A stretch of 13,428 nt of DNA from an uncultured Clostridia bacterium (GTDB lineage: Bacteria > Bacillota > Clostridia > UBA1381): assembly GCA_944391635.1 (NCBI GenBank), contig CALXUL010000281.1, positions 1 to 13,428 of the forward strand, in the 5' to 3' direction. The notes under the pieces were generated by a model. The model ran no database searches. It was not told the DNA's origin and saw only the letters and a list, made by a program, of their open reading frames with translations. Below, piece after piece: positions 1 to 6,299 of this stretch. Each line of letters begins with the position of its first letter. Positions within the stretch are counted from its first letter, which is position 1. A program made the translations under genes and the position numbers.

Positions 1-803
1 AACTCAAACACCGCTTCAAGTCTTTGGAAGTATGTCTCTATTTTTACAACACGTGCAAGTTGGTACATAGGGACAATAAAAGTTGTGCTTGACGGGTACG
101 GGTACACCAGACAATACGCCAGAACTATAACAAATGATGCAATTGCAGCAATTATAATTGCAGTAAAACCTGATTTTTTAACCGTTTTCATATCGTCAAT
201 ATACGGTAACAGCAGATTTATGACAATAATATCTGAAAAAATCGACAATGCTGACGCACCCTGTGTAAGATTTTGTTTAACTGCAAGCGGAAAAAGGTTG
301 TTAACCTTATAGAATGGAGTGAGTGTGATAAAGAACGCAAGAAGAAATACACCCGCAATTGGCAAAAAAATAGATGATATTCTGCCGAGCGCCGCAATTC
401 CGGAATATGCGCCGAATACAACAGCGACCGACAGAATAAAAGTTATTTCAATCATAATAGTATTTTGAAGCAGCGCTGTTTTAATTGCTTCAGGAAATGC
501 GCGGACAATAGGCGCTATATTTATCATAAGAATAAGAATTATTACCACACCTGTAATCATTCTAAACCATTTACCGCCTATAGCCTCCGCCTGCGACAGG
601 ATAGACGTCCTGCCTGTTTTAAGATAGACTATTTGCGTAATAAAGTATATCAACACTGCCGCAGCCGAGAAAACCGCAACAGAAATCCAAGCGCCGTTCT
701 GACACCTCTCCACAATATAACGCGGATAGGTAAAAAGCATTTTTACAGCAATTAAATTTACCAGTAATGATGTTACTTCCCTGCTTTTTAGTCTGCATTT
801 CAT
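1..803 (-). CDS. GerA-type germinant receptor B subunit, spore permease family (3' end beyond window)
   Basis: This is an integral membrane subunit of a spore germinant receptor, of the GerAB/endospore permease family within the amino acid-polyamine-organocation superfamily. It would sit in the spore inner membrane and bind or pass the germinant signal. The visible 267 residues are very hydrophobic, with membrane segments near residues 37-60, 82-103, 116-138, 143-162, 183-200 and 211-235. The last visible residues, YFQRLEAVFE, resemble the conserved RLE segment of this family. Family members are about 360 residues, so roughly 90-100 C-terminal residues lie outside the window. The ATG at 803-801 follows a GAGGG ribosome site (811-815) with 7 bases between. 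The gene follows the A-subunit gene by 38 bases, and that gap holds a parS site. A C-subunit lipoprotein gene would be expected beyond the left edge. The family is clear; which receptor paralogue this is cannot be told. Confidence 0.9.
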   Translation of the reverse strand, partial: MKCRLKSREVTSLLVNLIAVKMLFTYPRYIVERCQNGAWISVAVFSAAAVLIYFITQIVYLKTGRTSILSQAEAIGGKWFRMITGVVIILILMINIAPIVRAFPEAIKTALLQNTIMIEITFILSVAVVFGAYSGIAALGRISSIFLPIAGVFLLAFFITLTPFYKVNNLFPLAVKQNLTQGASALSIFSDIIVINLLLPYIDDMKTVKKSGFTAIIIAAIASFVIVLAYCLVYPYPSSTTFIVPMYQLARVVKIETYFQRLEAVFE

Positions 804-820
804 AATTTTACCCTCTAAAA

Positions 821-836
821 TGTTTCACGTGAAACT
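821..836. promoter_or_regulatory. parS site 1 (ParB/Spo0J binding)
   Basis: The sequence TGTTTCACGTGAAACT matches the bacterial parS consensus TGTTNCACGTGAAACA at all but the last base, with a perfect 14-bp inner palindrome at 822-835. It lies in the 38-base gap between the germinant-receptor A and B genes, just upstream of the B-gene ribosome site. The second parS and the parA/parB genes are within 3 kb. ParB binding here would seed spreading over the germination operon and load SMC near the origin; that role is inferred from the known ParB-parS system. Confidence 0.9.
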
Positions 837-841
837 TTTTT

Positions 842-2467
842 CTACTTAATTTTCCATTTTCTGCTTATTTGCGGCTCGCTTTCTTTACGCTTTGTGTCGA
901 GGTATGACGGGCGTTTTTCACGTTTCCATATCTGGCGGACAAATAATGCCGACATATACGCACTGTTATCACTGCCCGGGAAAGGTGCAAGATAAGGCAC
1001 TCCAAAATTATATACGGTGGCAAGATAGGTTCCGTAAATGAATATTCCGATTGCAATTCCGAAAAATCCGGATATAGAAGCAAGCAGTATAAAAGCAATT
1101 CTAAGCAGTCTAAAACTCCAGCTGAGAGCATAATCCGCCGTTGCAAAAGAGCCAATACCGGTAATAGCGATAATTACAATCATTATCGGACTTACAATTT
1201 TTGCGCTTACTGCCGCCTGTCCTAATATCAAGCCTCCTACTATACCAAGCGTCTGACCAACAGGACTTGGCATACGTATTCCTGCCTCCCTTACCATTTC
1301 AAAAGCAAAATCCATCAAAAGCAGTTCTATAATACTTGGAAACGGCACATTTGCACGCGCGGCGCTTATTGCATAAAGCAAATATGTCGGCAGCATCTCT
1401 TGATGAAAAAGCGTAATTGCAATATAAAGCGCAGGTAGAAGAATAGAAACAAACATACCGATAAGTCGCACTATTCTGGTCATATTTGCATATGGCGCAC
1501 GTAGATACGGATCAGAAGCAGCATGTGTCAATTCATATATATTTGTCGGAAAAACTATTGCCCTCGGGCTTCCGTTTAAAAGTAATACAACACGTCCGTC
1601 AGCAAGCGCACGGGCAGCACGATCAGGACGTTCTGTTGATAATGACTGTGATGTTGCCATATAACTTTTTGTTTCCAACATTTGAGCAACTTCTTCAATA
1701 GAAATAACATAATCAATCGATATTGCATTTATACGCTTTCTGACCTCACTCACAAGCGCATCATTAGCAATATCTGATATATACATAAGCACACCGCGTG
1801 TTTTTGAAACATTCCCTACCTTAACTTTTTCAGCAATAAGCTTTTCAGTTTTTAGAATCTTTCTTATTAATATAGTATTTGTCCTGAGCATTTCACCAAA
1901 TGCCTCCTGCGGTCCGTAAATCGACTGCTCATTTTCAGGCTTTGAAATACTTCTATGCTCCCAGCCACGCACATCAACGGTAAATACTTGGTTTAATCCG
2001 TCAACAAAAACCGCACAGCCACCGAAATTTACATCTTCAGCAGCAGTGCTTATACTGTCAGTAAACTGAACCTGCGCATGTATAATAAATTTATCCTTTA
2101 TCTTCTGTGCAAGACTTTGCGGCTGGCTGTCCTCAAGATACGGAAGTTCAAGCATACCCCTAATTATATAATCATCAATAAATGTGCTGTTTGACATCCC
2201 TTCATAGAATATAAGAAAACATTTAATGTCCCCACGCATTGTAAACTCTTTAATTACAACATCATCGTTATCAGGGACACTAAATATTTTTTTAATAGTG
2301 CGAAAATTTTCATTTATATCTGCCGATACTTTTATATCTTCCTCTTCTTTTGGCTCATTTCGTGAATCATACTGTATATTATAATTCGTACTGTCCAAAA
2401 TAGTTTCGTCATATTCCTTTTCAGGACTGTATACAAAGACCTTTTTTAACAAGGCAGCTACACCCAT
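842..2467 (-). CDS. GerA-type germinant receptor A subunit (spore germination protein)
   Basis: This is the A subunit of a GerA-family germinant receptor, which works with the B subunit encoded next to it to trigger spore germination. The 541-residue length is normal for the family. A variable acidic N-terminus (about 1-60) leads into a soluble domain (about 60-300) with the family segments AQVQFTDSIS (131-140), IYGPQEAFGEML (183-194) and ERPDRAARALADGRVVLLLNGSP (279-301). The membrane half has helices near 336-354, 405-421, 426-441 and 455-485, including MPSPVGQTLGIVGGLILGQA (399-418). The ATG at 2467-2465 follows GGGAGG with 9 bases between. The gene is transcribed away from parA. A candidate sigma-G promoter at 2506-2534 suggests forespore expression. 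The segment usually read as VRGPR-GF is IYGPQEAF here, a mild divergence. Confidence in the family is high. Confidence 0.93.
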   Translation of the reverse strand: MGVAALLKKVFVYSPEKEYDETILDSTNYNIQYDSRNEPKEEEDIKVSADINENFRTIKKIFSVPDNDDVVIKEFTMRGDIKCFLIFYEGMSNSTFIDDYIIRGMLELPYLEDSQPQSLAQKIKDKFIIHAQVQFTDSISTAAEDVNFGGCAVFVDGLNQVFTVDVRGWEHRSISKPENEQSIYGPQEAFGEMLRTNTILIRKILKTEKLIAEKVKVGNVSKTRGVLMYISDIANDALVSEVRKRINAISIDYVISIEEVAQMLETKSYMATSQSLSTERPDRAARALADGRVVLLLNGSPRAIVFPTNIYELTHAASDPYLRAPYANMTRIVRLIGMFVSILLPALYIAITLFHQEMLPTYLLYAISAARANVPFPSIIELLLMDFAFEMVREAGIRMPSPVGQTLGIVGGLILGQAAVSAKIVSPIMIVIIAITGIGSFATADYALSWSFRLLRIAFILLASISGFFGIAIGIFIYGTYLATVYNFGVPYLAPFPGSDNSAYMSALFVRQIWKREKRPSYLDTKRKESEPQISRKWKIK

Positions 2468-2505
2468 AGCGCTATCCTCCCGATAAAAAGTATAAAATAT
2501 ACAAT

Positions 2506-2534
2506 TATCATCCCCATCTGAGGAAAAAATATGC
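2506..2534 (-). promoter_or_regulatory. Candidate sigma-G promoter of the germinant-receptor operon
   Basis: On the minus strand, GCATA (2534-2530) is followed after 17 bases by GATGATA (2512-2506). Sigma-G promoters have a -35 element like GYATR and a -10 element like CATNNTA, so the -35 fits fully and the -10 has one mismatch. The predicted start would be near 2500, giving a leader of about 30 bases before the A-subunit ATG. Germinant-receptor operons are known sigma-G targets, which supports the reading. It remains a motif match only. Confidence 0.4.
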
Positions 2535-2557
2535 TATATCTCAAAAAAAATATAAAA

Positions 2558-2573
2558 TGTTTCACGTGAAACA
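2558..2573. promoter_or_regulatory. parS site 2 (perfect, abutting the parAB promoter)
   Basis: The sequence TGTTTCACGTGAAACA fully fits the parS consensus and extends into a 22-bp palindrome at 2555-2576. It lies in the divergent spacer between the germinant-receptor A gene and parA, immediately next to the proposed -35 box of the parA promoter (2574-2579). ParB bound here could therefore influence parAB transcription as well as mark the origin for segregation. The site itself is certain; the regulatory effect is inferred from position. Confidence 0.95.
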
Positions 2574-2601
2574 TTTACATATTAAAATTTTGTGGTATAA
2601 T
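2574..2601 (+). promoter_or_regulatory. parAB-serS operon promoter (sigma-A type)
   Basis: The -35 element TTTACA (2574-2579) and the -10 element TATAAT (2596-2601) are 16 bases apart. A TGG just before the -10 (2593-2595) makes it an extended -10 promoter. The predicted start near 2608 leaves about 30 bases before the parA ATG. The -35 starts directly after the parS core and falls partly inside the extended palindrome. Confidence 0.75.
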
Positions 2602-2637
2602 GTATATTGATGAAATAAAAATAAAGGTGACTTGCAG

Positions 2638-3408
2638 ATGAAAAAAATCGCAGTATCTAATCAAAAAGGCGGTGTAGGCAAGACAACTACCGCGGTAAAC
2701 CTTGCAGCGGCTCTTGCTTATAAAGGTAAAAAAGTCCTTCTTGTCGATGCCGACCCTCAAGGAAATGCCTCCTCTGGCGTTGGTATTACAAGAGATTCCG
2801 ATACAGTAACGCTATATGACTGCCTAATTAATCCGGAAAATTCTCCAAAATCAATCATCCGCACAAAATACCGCAATCTGTCAGTTATTCCCTCTTCCGG
2901 GAATCTTTCTGCCGCGGAAATTGAGCTTGCAGATGAAGATGAACGGGAATTTTTCCTTAAAAAGACTCTTCAGGCGATTGATGAAAATTTTGATTTTATT
3001 ATTATAGATTCGCCTCCTGCTCTCGGTATGCTTACAATTAATATAATGACCGCAGCTGATAGCGTGCTTATTCCAATTCAATGTGAATATTACGCTCTTG
3101 AGGGACTTGCACAGCTTATTAATACTATCAGTATGATTAAGAAGACCAGTAATCCTCATCTTGAAATTGAAGGGATACTCGGTACAATGTATGATAAGCG
3201 CACAAACCTTTCCCAGGAAGTCCTCAGCGAAGTAAAAAAGCATTTCCAAGATAAGGTTTATTCTACATATATACCCCGCAATGTACGAATTTCAGAGGCT
3301 CCAAGTTTTGGAGAACCTATTATCAAATATGATATTACATCACAGGGCGCAAAAGCGTATTTTGATTTGGCAACAGAGGTTATTAAAAATAATAAAGAGG
3401 TGAAATAA
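2638..3408 (+). CDS. parA: Chromosome-partitioning ATPase ParA/Soj
   Basis: This is a ParA-family ATPase that, with ParB and parS, segregates newly replicated origins. In Bacillus-type cells it also controls DnaA activity and couples to sporulation. It is a short chromosomal form of 256 residues with no N-terminal DNA-binding domain. The deviant Walker A motif KGGVGKTT lies near residues 10-17, followed by VLLVDADPQGN (the A' box) and IIIDSPPALG (the Walker B region). I chose the ATG at 2638 because the ribosome site AAGGTGA (2624-2630) is 7 bases upstream. A TTG at 2632 would add two residues but leaves only one base after that site. The stop codon is directly followed by the parB ATG, so the two are almost certainly co-translated. 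The promoter abuts a perfect parS. Confidence 0.96.
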   Translation: MKKIAVSNQKGGVGKTTTAVNLAAALAYKGKKVLLVDADPQGNASSGVGITRDSDTVTLYDCLINPENSPKSIIRTKYRNLSVIPSSGNLSAAEIELADEDEREFFLKKTLQAIDENFDFIIIDSPPALGMLTINIMTAADSVLIPIQCEYYALEGLAQLINTISMIKKTSNPHLEIEGILGTMYDKRTNLSQEVLSEVKKHFQDKVYSTYIPRNVRISEAPSFGEPIIKYDITSQGAKAYFDLATEVIKNNKEVK

Positions 3409-4266
3409 ATGGCTAAAAGAGGTCTCGGCAAGGGACTTGGCGCTTTTATAGATGAAAGCAGCCTGATTACAGTCGAAAGCACAGAAGGTGTTTTAAAGCT
3501 TAAAGTCAATGATATTGAACCGAACCGCGCACAGCCGCGTAAAAACTTTGATAAGGAAAAACTCGAGGCTCTTAGCGCATCAATAAAAGAACATGGCATA
3601 ATCCAACCGATTGTTGTTCGTAAAACCGAATCAGGCTACGAAATAGTAGCAGGAGAACGCAGATGGCGCGCCGCAAAAATGGCTAAAATATCCGAAATTC
3701 CTGCAATTGTAAGGGACTATTCACCACAGGCACTAACTGAGGTGGCAATGATAGAAAATTTACAGCGCGAGGACCTGAATCCTATTGAAGAAGCTTTGGG
3801 CTACCGCGCACTGATGGACGATTACGATATGACTCAGGAACAAATCAGCGAAAGACTCGGTAAAAGCAGGAGCAGTATTGCTAATTCGCTAAGACTTTTA
3901 TCGCTTGAACCGGAATTTCAAGAGTATGTAATCTCCGGCAAAATAAGCGAGGGTCATGCAAGATGTCTGTTATCACTTTCCGGGTATACTTTAAGGGAAT
4001 TTTTGATAAACAGAATTATTGAACAGGAACTGAGCGTCAGACAAACTGAACAGCTTGCAAAAAGCTTATCATCTGTTCATACTGAAAAAAAAGAAAAAGA
4101 ACCCGACGGGGTTGACATTCAGATAGAAAGAATCCGTAAATCTATTGAGGACAGGCTCGGTACAAAAGTAAATATAAGACATGGCGCAAAAAAAGGCAAA
4201 ATAGAAATAGAATATTACGGAAATAATGATTTAGACAGGCTATTAGCTTTGATGAAGCTTAATTGA
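3409..4266 (+). CDS. parB: Chromosome-partitioning protein ParB/Spo0J
   Basis: ParB is a CTPase clamp that binds parS, spreads along nearby DNA and recruits SMC; with ParA it moves the origins apart. The 285 residues show the full layout. The N-terminal ParA-stimulating peptide is MAKRGLGKGLGAF (1-13). The nucleotide-binding domain has the GERRWRAAK box (82-90) and ENLQRE (116-121). The helix-turn-helix region is at about 141-164 (MTQEQISERLGKSRSSIANS). A charged linker covers about 222-238, and the C-terminal dimerisation domain is at about 240-285. The ATG directly follows the parA stop, with AGAGGTG as the ribosome site. Two parS sites within 3 kb are its likely targets. Noc is a related protein, but the pairing with parA and the arginine-rich box favour Spo0J/ParB. 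Confidence 0.96.
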   Translation: MAKRGLGKGLGAFIDESSLITVESTEGVLKLKVNDIEPNRAQPRKNFDKEKLEALSASIKEHGIIQPIVVRKTESGYEIVAGERRWRAAKMAKISEIPAIVRDYSPQALTEVAMIENLQREDLNPIEEALGYRALMDDYDMTQEQISERLGKSRSSIANSLRLLSLEPEFQEYVISGKISEGHARCLLSLSGYTLREFLINRIIEQELSVRQTEQLAKSLSSVHTEKKEKEPDGVDIQIERIRKSIEDRLGTKVNIRHGAKKGKIEIEYYGNNDLDRLLALMKLN

Positions 4267-4279
4267 AGGAGTGAATATT

Positions 4280-4714
4280 GTGGCAGGTTCAAAGGGTAAC
4301 CGTCCGCTTATGATTTATACTTCACTTATTTTTATTGTAGCAATAATAATGGTGATAATAGCATATTTCGGACAAAAACATCTTGAAAGCGCACAGATAC
4401 AGCAAAATGAAACCGCAACAGGCATTTCAGAACGCGCTTCCTTACTAAGTGACGAAAACAGGCTTCTTATGGAAATGAATCAGAAACTAAACAATGAAAA
4501 TACAGAACTTTCAGAATCAAATGAATTTTTAAAAAGCGAAAATGAAATGCTGTATAAAGAGAATGAAAACTTTAAAAAGCTGCATGAAATTTATATGCTG
4601 ATTTATGACGGTAATAAAACTCAGGCAAGAACACAGCTTGAGAATATATATACAGAAGACCTTACTATGGAACAGAAGGAATTTTATGATGTGCTTGTAA
4701 AACGCAGTGAATAA
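4280..4714 (+). CDS. Single-pass membrane coiled-coil protein of unknown function
   Basis: I do not recognise this 144-residue protein. A short basic N-terminus (AGSKGNR) precedes one membrane helix at about residues 11-31 (LMIYTSLIFIVAIIMVIIAY). Next comes a long charged heptad-like stretch at about 52-105, rich in Glu, Asn and Leu, that should form a coiled coil. The last 40 residues (KLHEIYMLIYDGN, then a second helix) resemble a tetratricopeptide-type helix pair. The positive N-terminus suggests the coiled coil faces outward. The GTG at 4280 is preferred because AAGGAG (4266-4271) is 8 bases upstream; a GTG at 4271 would overlap that site. It lies 13 bases after parB and 21 before serS, inside one operon. 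Its shape recalls bitopic division proteins such as FtsL, DivIC or FtsB, but I see no diagnostic motif. A role linking ParB or division to the membrane would be guesswork. Confidence 0.85.
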   Translation: MAGSKGNRPLMIYTSLIFIVAIIMVIIAYFGQKHLESAQIQQNETATGISERASLLSDENRLLMEMNQKLNNENTELSESNEFLKSENEMLYKENENFKKLHEIYMLIYDGNKTQARTQLENIYTEDLTMEQKEFYDVLVKRSE

Positions 4715-4735
4715 CTAAAGAAAGGACTATTTAAA

Positions 4736-6007
4736 ATGATTGACATCAAAATTTTACGAACCGACCCGGACAAAATCCGCACAGCACTAAAAAACAGGAA
4801 CAATGACCTCGATATAACACCGGCAATTGAGCTTGATGCAAAAAGGCGTACAATCCTGCTTGAAGTTGAGCAGATGAAAGCAAGCCAGAACGAAATGACA
4901 AAGAAAATTCCGCAAATGAAAAAAGCAGGGGAAGATACTACCGAAGTTTTTGCAAAAATGCGCGAACTTTCAGATAAAATAAAGGTTTTGGATACCGAAC
5001 TTTCGGAAATTGACGAAAATCTGCGCTCATTTATGCTAAGAATACCGAATATCCCAAATGACAGCGTCCCTGTCGGCATAGATGACAGCGAAAATGTTGA
5101 AGTACGCCGCTGGGGCGAACCGAGAAAATTTGATTTTGAAGCAAAAGCGCATTGGGACATCGGTACCAACCTTGATATACTTGATTTTGACCGCGGAGCA
5201 AAAATTTCCGGTACAAGATTTACCGTATACAAAGGTCTTGGCGCAAGGCTTGAACGTTCTGTAATCCAATATTTTCTGAACACTCATACCGAACAAAATG
5301 GATATACCGAGATTTTTCCGCCTTATATGGTTAATAGGGCATCAATGACTGGTACAGGTCAGCTCCCCAAATTTGAAGAAGATGCATTCAAAGTAGTAAA
5401 TAACGGATATTTCCTTATCCCGACTGCCGAAGTTCCGGTTACAAACCTTCATCGTGACGAGATTCTTGACGGAGCAAAGCTGCCTATTAAATATTGTGCA
5501 TATTCTGCATGTTTCAGAGCAGAGGCAGGCTCTGCCGGCAGGGACACAAGAGGTCTTATCCGTCAGCATCAATTTAATAAGGTAGAGCTTGTTAAATTTG
5601 CCGACCCGGAAAAAAGCTATGAAGAGCTTGAAAGCCTGACAAATGATGCAGAAAAACTTCTTCAGGGTCTTAATATCCCATATAGGGTAGTAACACTTTC
5701 TACCGGTGACCTCGGGTTCTCATCAGCTAAAACCTATGATATAGAAGTATGGATGCCAAGCTATGGCAGATATGTTGAAATATCTTCTTGCTCTAACTTC
5801 GAGGACTACCAGGCACGCCGCGCAAATATCAGGTTTAAGAGAACACCAAAAGATAAAGCGCAGTATGTTCATACATTAAACGGTTCCGGTCTTGCAGTAG
5901 GAAGAACAGTTGCTGCAATCCTTGAAAATTACCAGAATGCGGACGGTTCTATCACAATCCCGGATGCATTAAAAGGATATATGGGGACAGATAAAATTTC
6001 CAGGTAA
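4736..6007 (+). CDS. serS: Seryl-tRNA synthetase
   Basis: SerRS charges tRNA-Ser (and tRNA-Sec where present) with serine in the cytoplasm. The 423-residue length is standard. The N-terminal tRNA-binding domain forms a long helical arm at about residues 30-100. The class II catalytic core follows, with motif 1 around NGYTEIFPPYMVN (188-200), the serine-binding TAEVPVTNLH (230-239), motif 2 FRAEAGSAGRDTRG (260-273) and motif 3 GSGLAVGRTVAAILENYQ (383-400). The ATG at 4736 follows AAAGGA (4721-4726) with 9 bases between. It is the last gene of the parA-parB operon, 21 bases after the membrane coiled-coil gene. There is no room for a T-box leader, so expression probably follows the upstream promoter. 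A hairpin at 6081-6152 is the likely end of the transcript. Confidence 0.97.
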   Translation: MIDIKILRTDPDKIRTALKNRNNDLDITPAIELDAKRRTILLEVEQMKASQNEMTKKIPQMKKAGEDTTEVFAKMRELSDKIKVLDTELSEIDENLRSFMLRIPNIPNDSVPVGIDDSENVEVRRWGEPRKFDFEAKAHWDIGTNLDILDFDRGAKISGTRFTVYKGLGARLERSVIQYFLNTHTEQNGYTEIFPPYMVNRASMTGTGQLPKFEEDAFKVVNNGYFLIPTAEVPVTNLHRDEILDGAKLPIKYCAYSACFRAEAGSAGRDTRGLIRQHQFNKVELVKFADPEKSYEELESLTNDAEKLLQGLNIPYRVVTLSTGDLGFSSAKTYDIEVWMPSYGRYVEISSCSNFEDYQARRANIRFKRTPKDKAQYVHTLNGSGLAVGRTVAAILENYQNADGSITIPDALKGYMGTDKISR

Positions 6008-6080
6008 ATATACTATTCCAGTAACATACTTGCAAAGCCCATAAAATCGGAAATTACAAGTTAATATAAGGTATAATTAT

Positions 6081-6152
6081 ATAAGACCTTCGTGATATAT
6101 TTTAGTAATACAGCAGCCAAGCTTCTTACTATTATATCACAGAAGGTCTTAT
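6081..6152 (+). terminator. Long imperfect hairpin after serS, likely terminator
   Basis: Arms 6081-6099 and 6133-6152 pair over 19 bp with one bulged A at 6141. An inner stem adds 6103-6108 with 6126-6131 (TAGTAA/TTACTA). The right arm runs into TTATTTTC, a weak T tract. It stands 73 bases after the serS stop in a convergent spacer, so termination of the serS operon is the simplest role. Its size (72 bases, 33-base apical region) is larger than a usual intrinsic terminator, so a small mobile inverted repeat or a structured RNA is also possible. Confidence 0.5.
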
Positions 6153-6226
6153 TTTCATATGATAAATACTATATCTTCCTATGATGCTACAGGAAGTTTA
6201 TTTTCACACTTAAAAGCGTCAAAATT

Positions 6227-6257
6227 AAAATATCCGTGATAAAATCACGGATATTTT
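6227..6257. terminator. Intrinsic terminator between convergent operons
   Basis: A perfect 14-bp stem (6227-6240 with 6244-6257) closes a 3-base AAA loop, with a CCGTGAT/ATCACGG core. T runs lie on both sides: TTTTT at 6254-6258 on plus, and TTTTAATTTT reading minus past 6227. It can thus stop the helicase-loader transcript arriving from the right and back up the serS operon terminator. The 6008-6299 spacer holds these hairpins, a weak 6-bp stem (6175-6180/6191-6196) and no convincing gene. Confidence 0.75.
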
Positions 6258-6299
6258 TACGTATATATTAAACTTTCCATATTATATAAGGGACATATA

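Noticed and set aside
50..55. A third CACGTG core, considered as another parS site
   Set aside because: The flanks (ACAA before, CAAG after) do not match TGTTN...GAAACA; only the six-base core is shared.
85..755. Open frames on the plus strand opposite the germinant-receptor B gene
   Set aside because: They lack ribosome sites and recognisable domains, while the minus strand encodes a clear spore-permease protein throughout.
2632..2637. TTG as an upstream start for parA
   Set aside because: Only one base would separate it from the ribosome site AAGGTGA; the ATG at 2638 has normal 7-base spacing.
4715..4735. A T-box leader for serS
   Set aside because: Only 21 bases separate serS from the preceding gene, too few for a T-box.
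6072..6077. TATAAT as the promoter of a small RNA reading into the large hairpin
   Set aside because: No usable -35 box at 16-18 bases upstream; TATAAT occurs often by chance in such AT-rich DNA.
6159..6239. A 26-codon frame (MINTISSYDA...) between the two hairpins
   Set aside because: The nearest ribosome-like site is 12 bases away inside a stem, and its stop lies in the terminator stem; no sign of a real gene.
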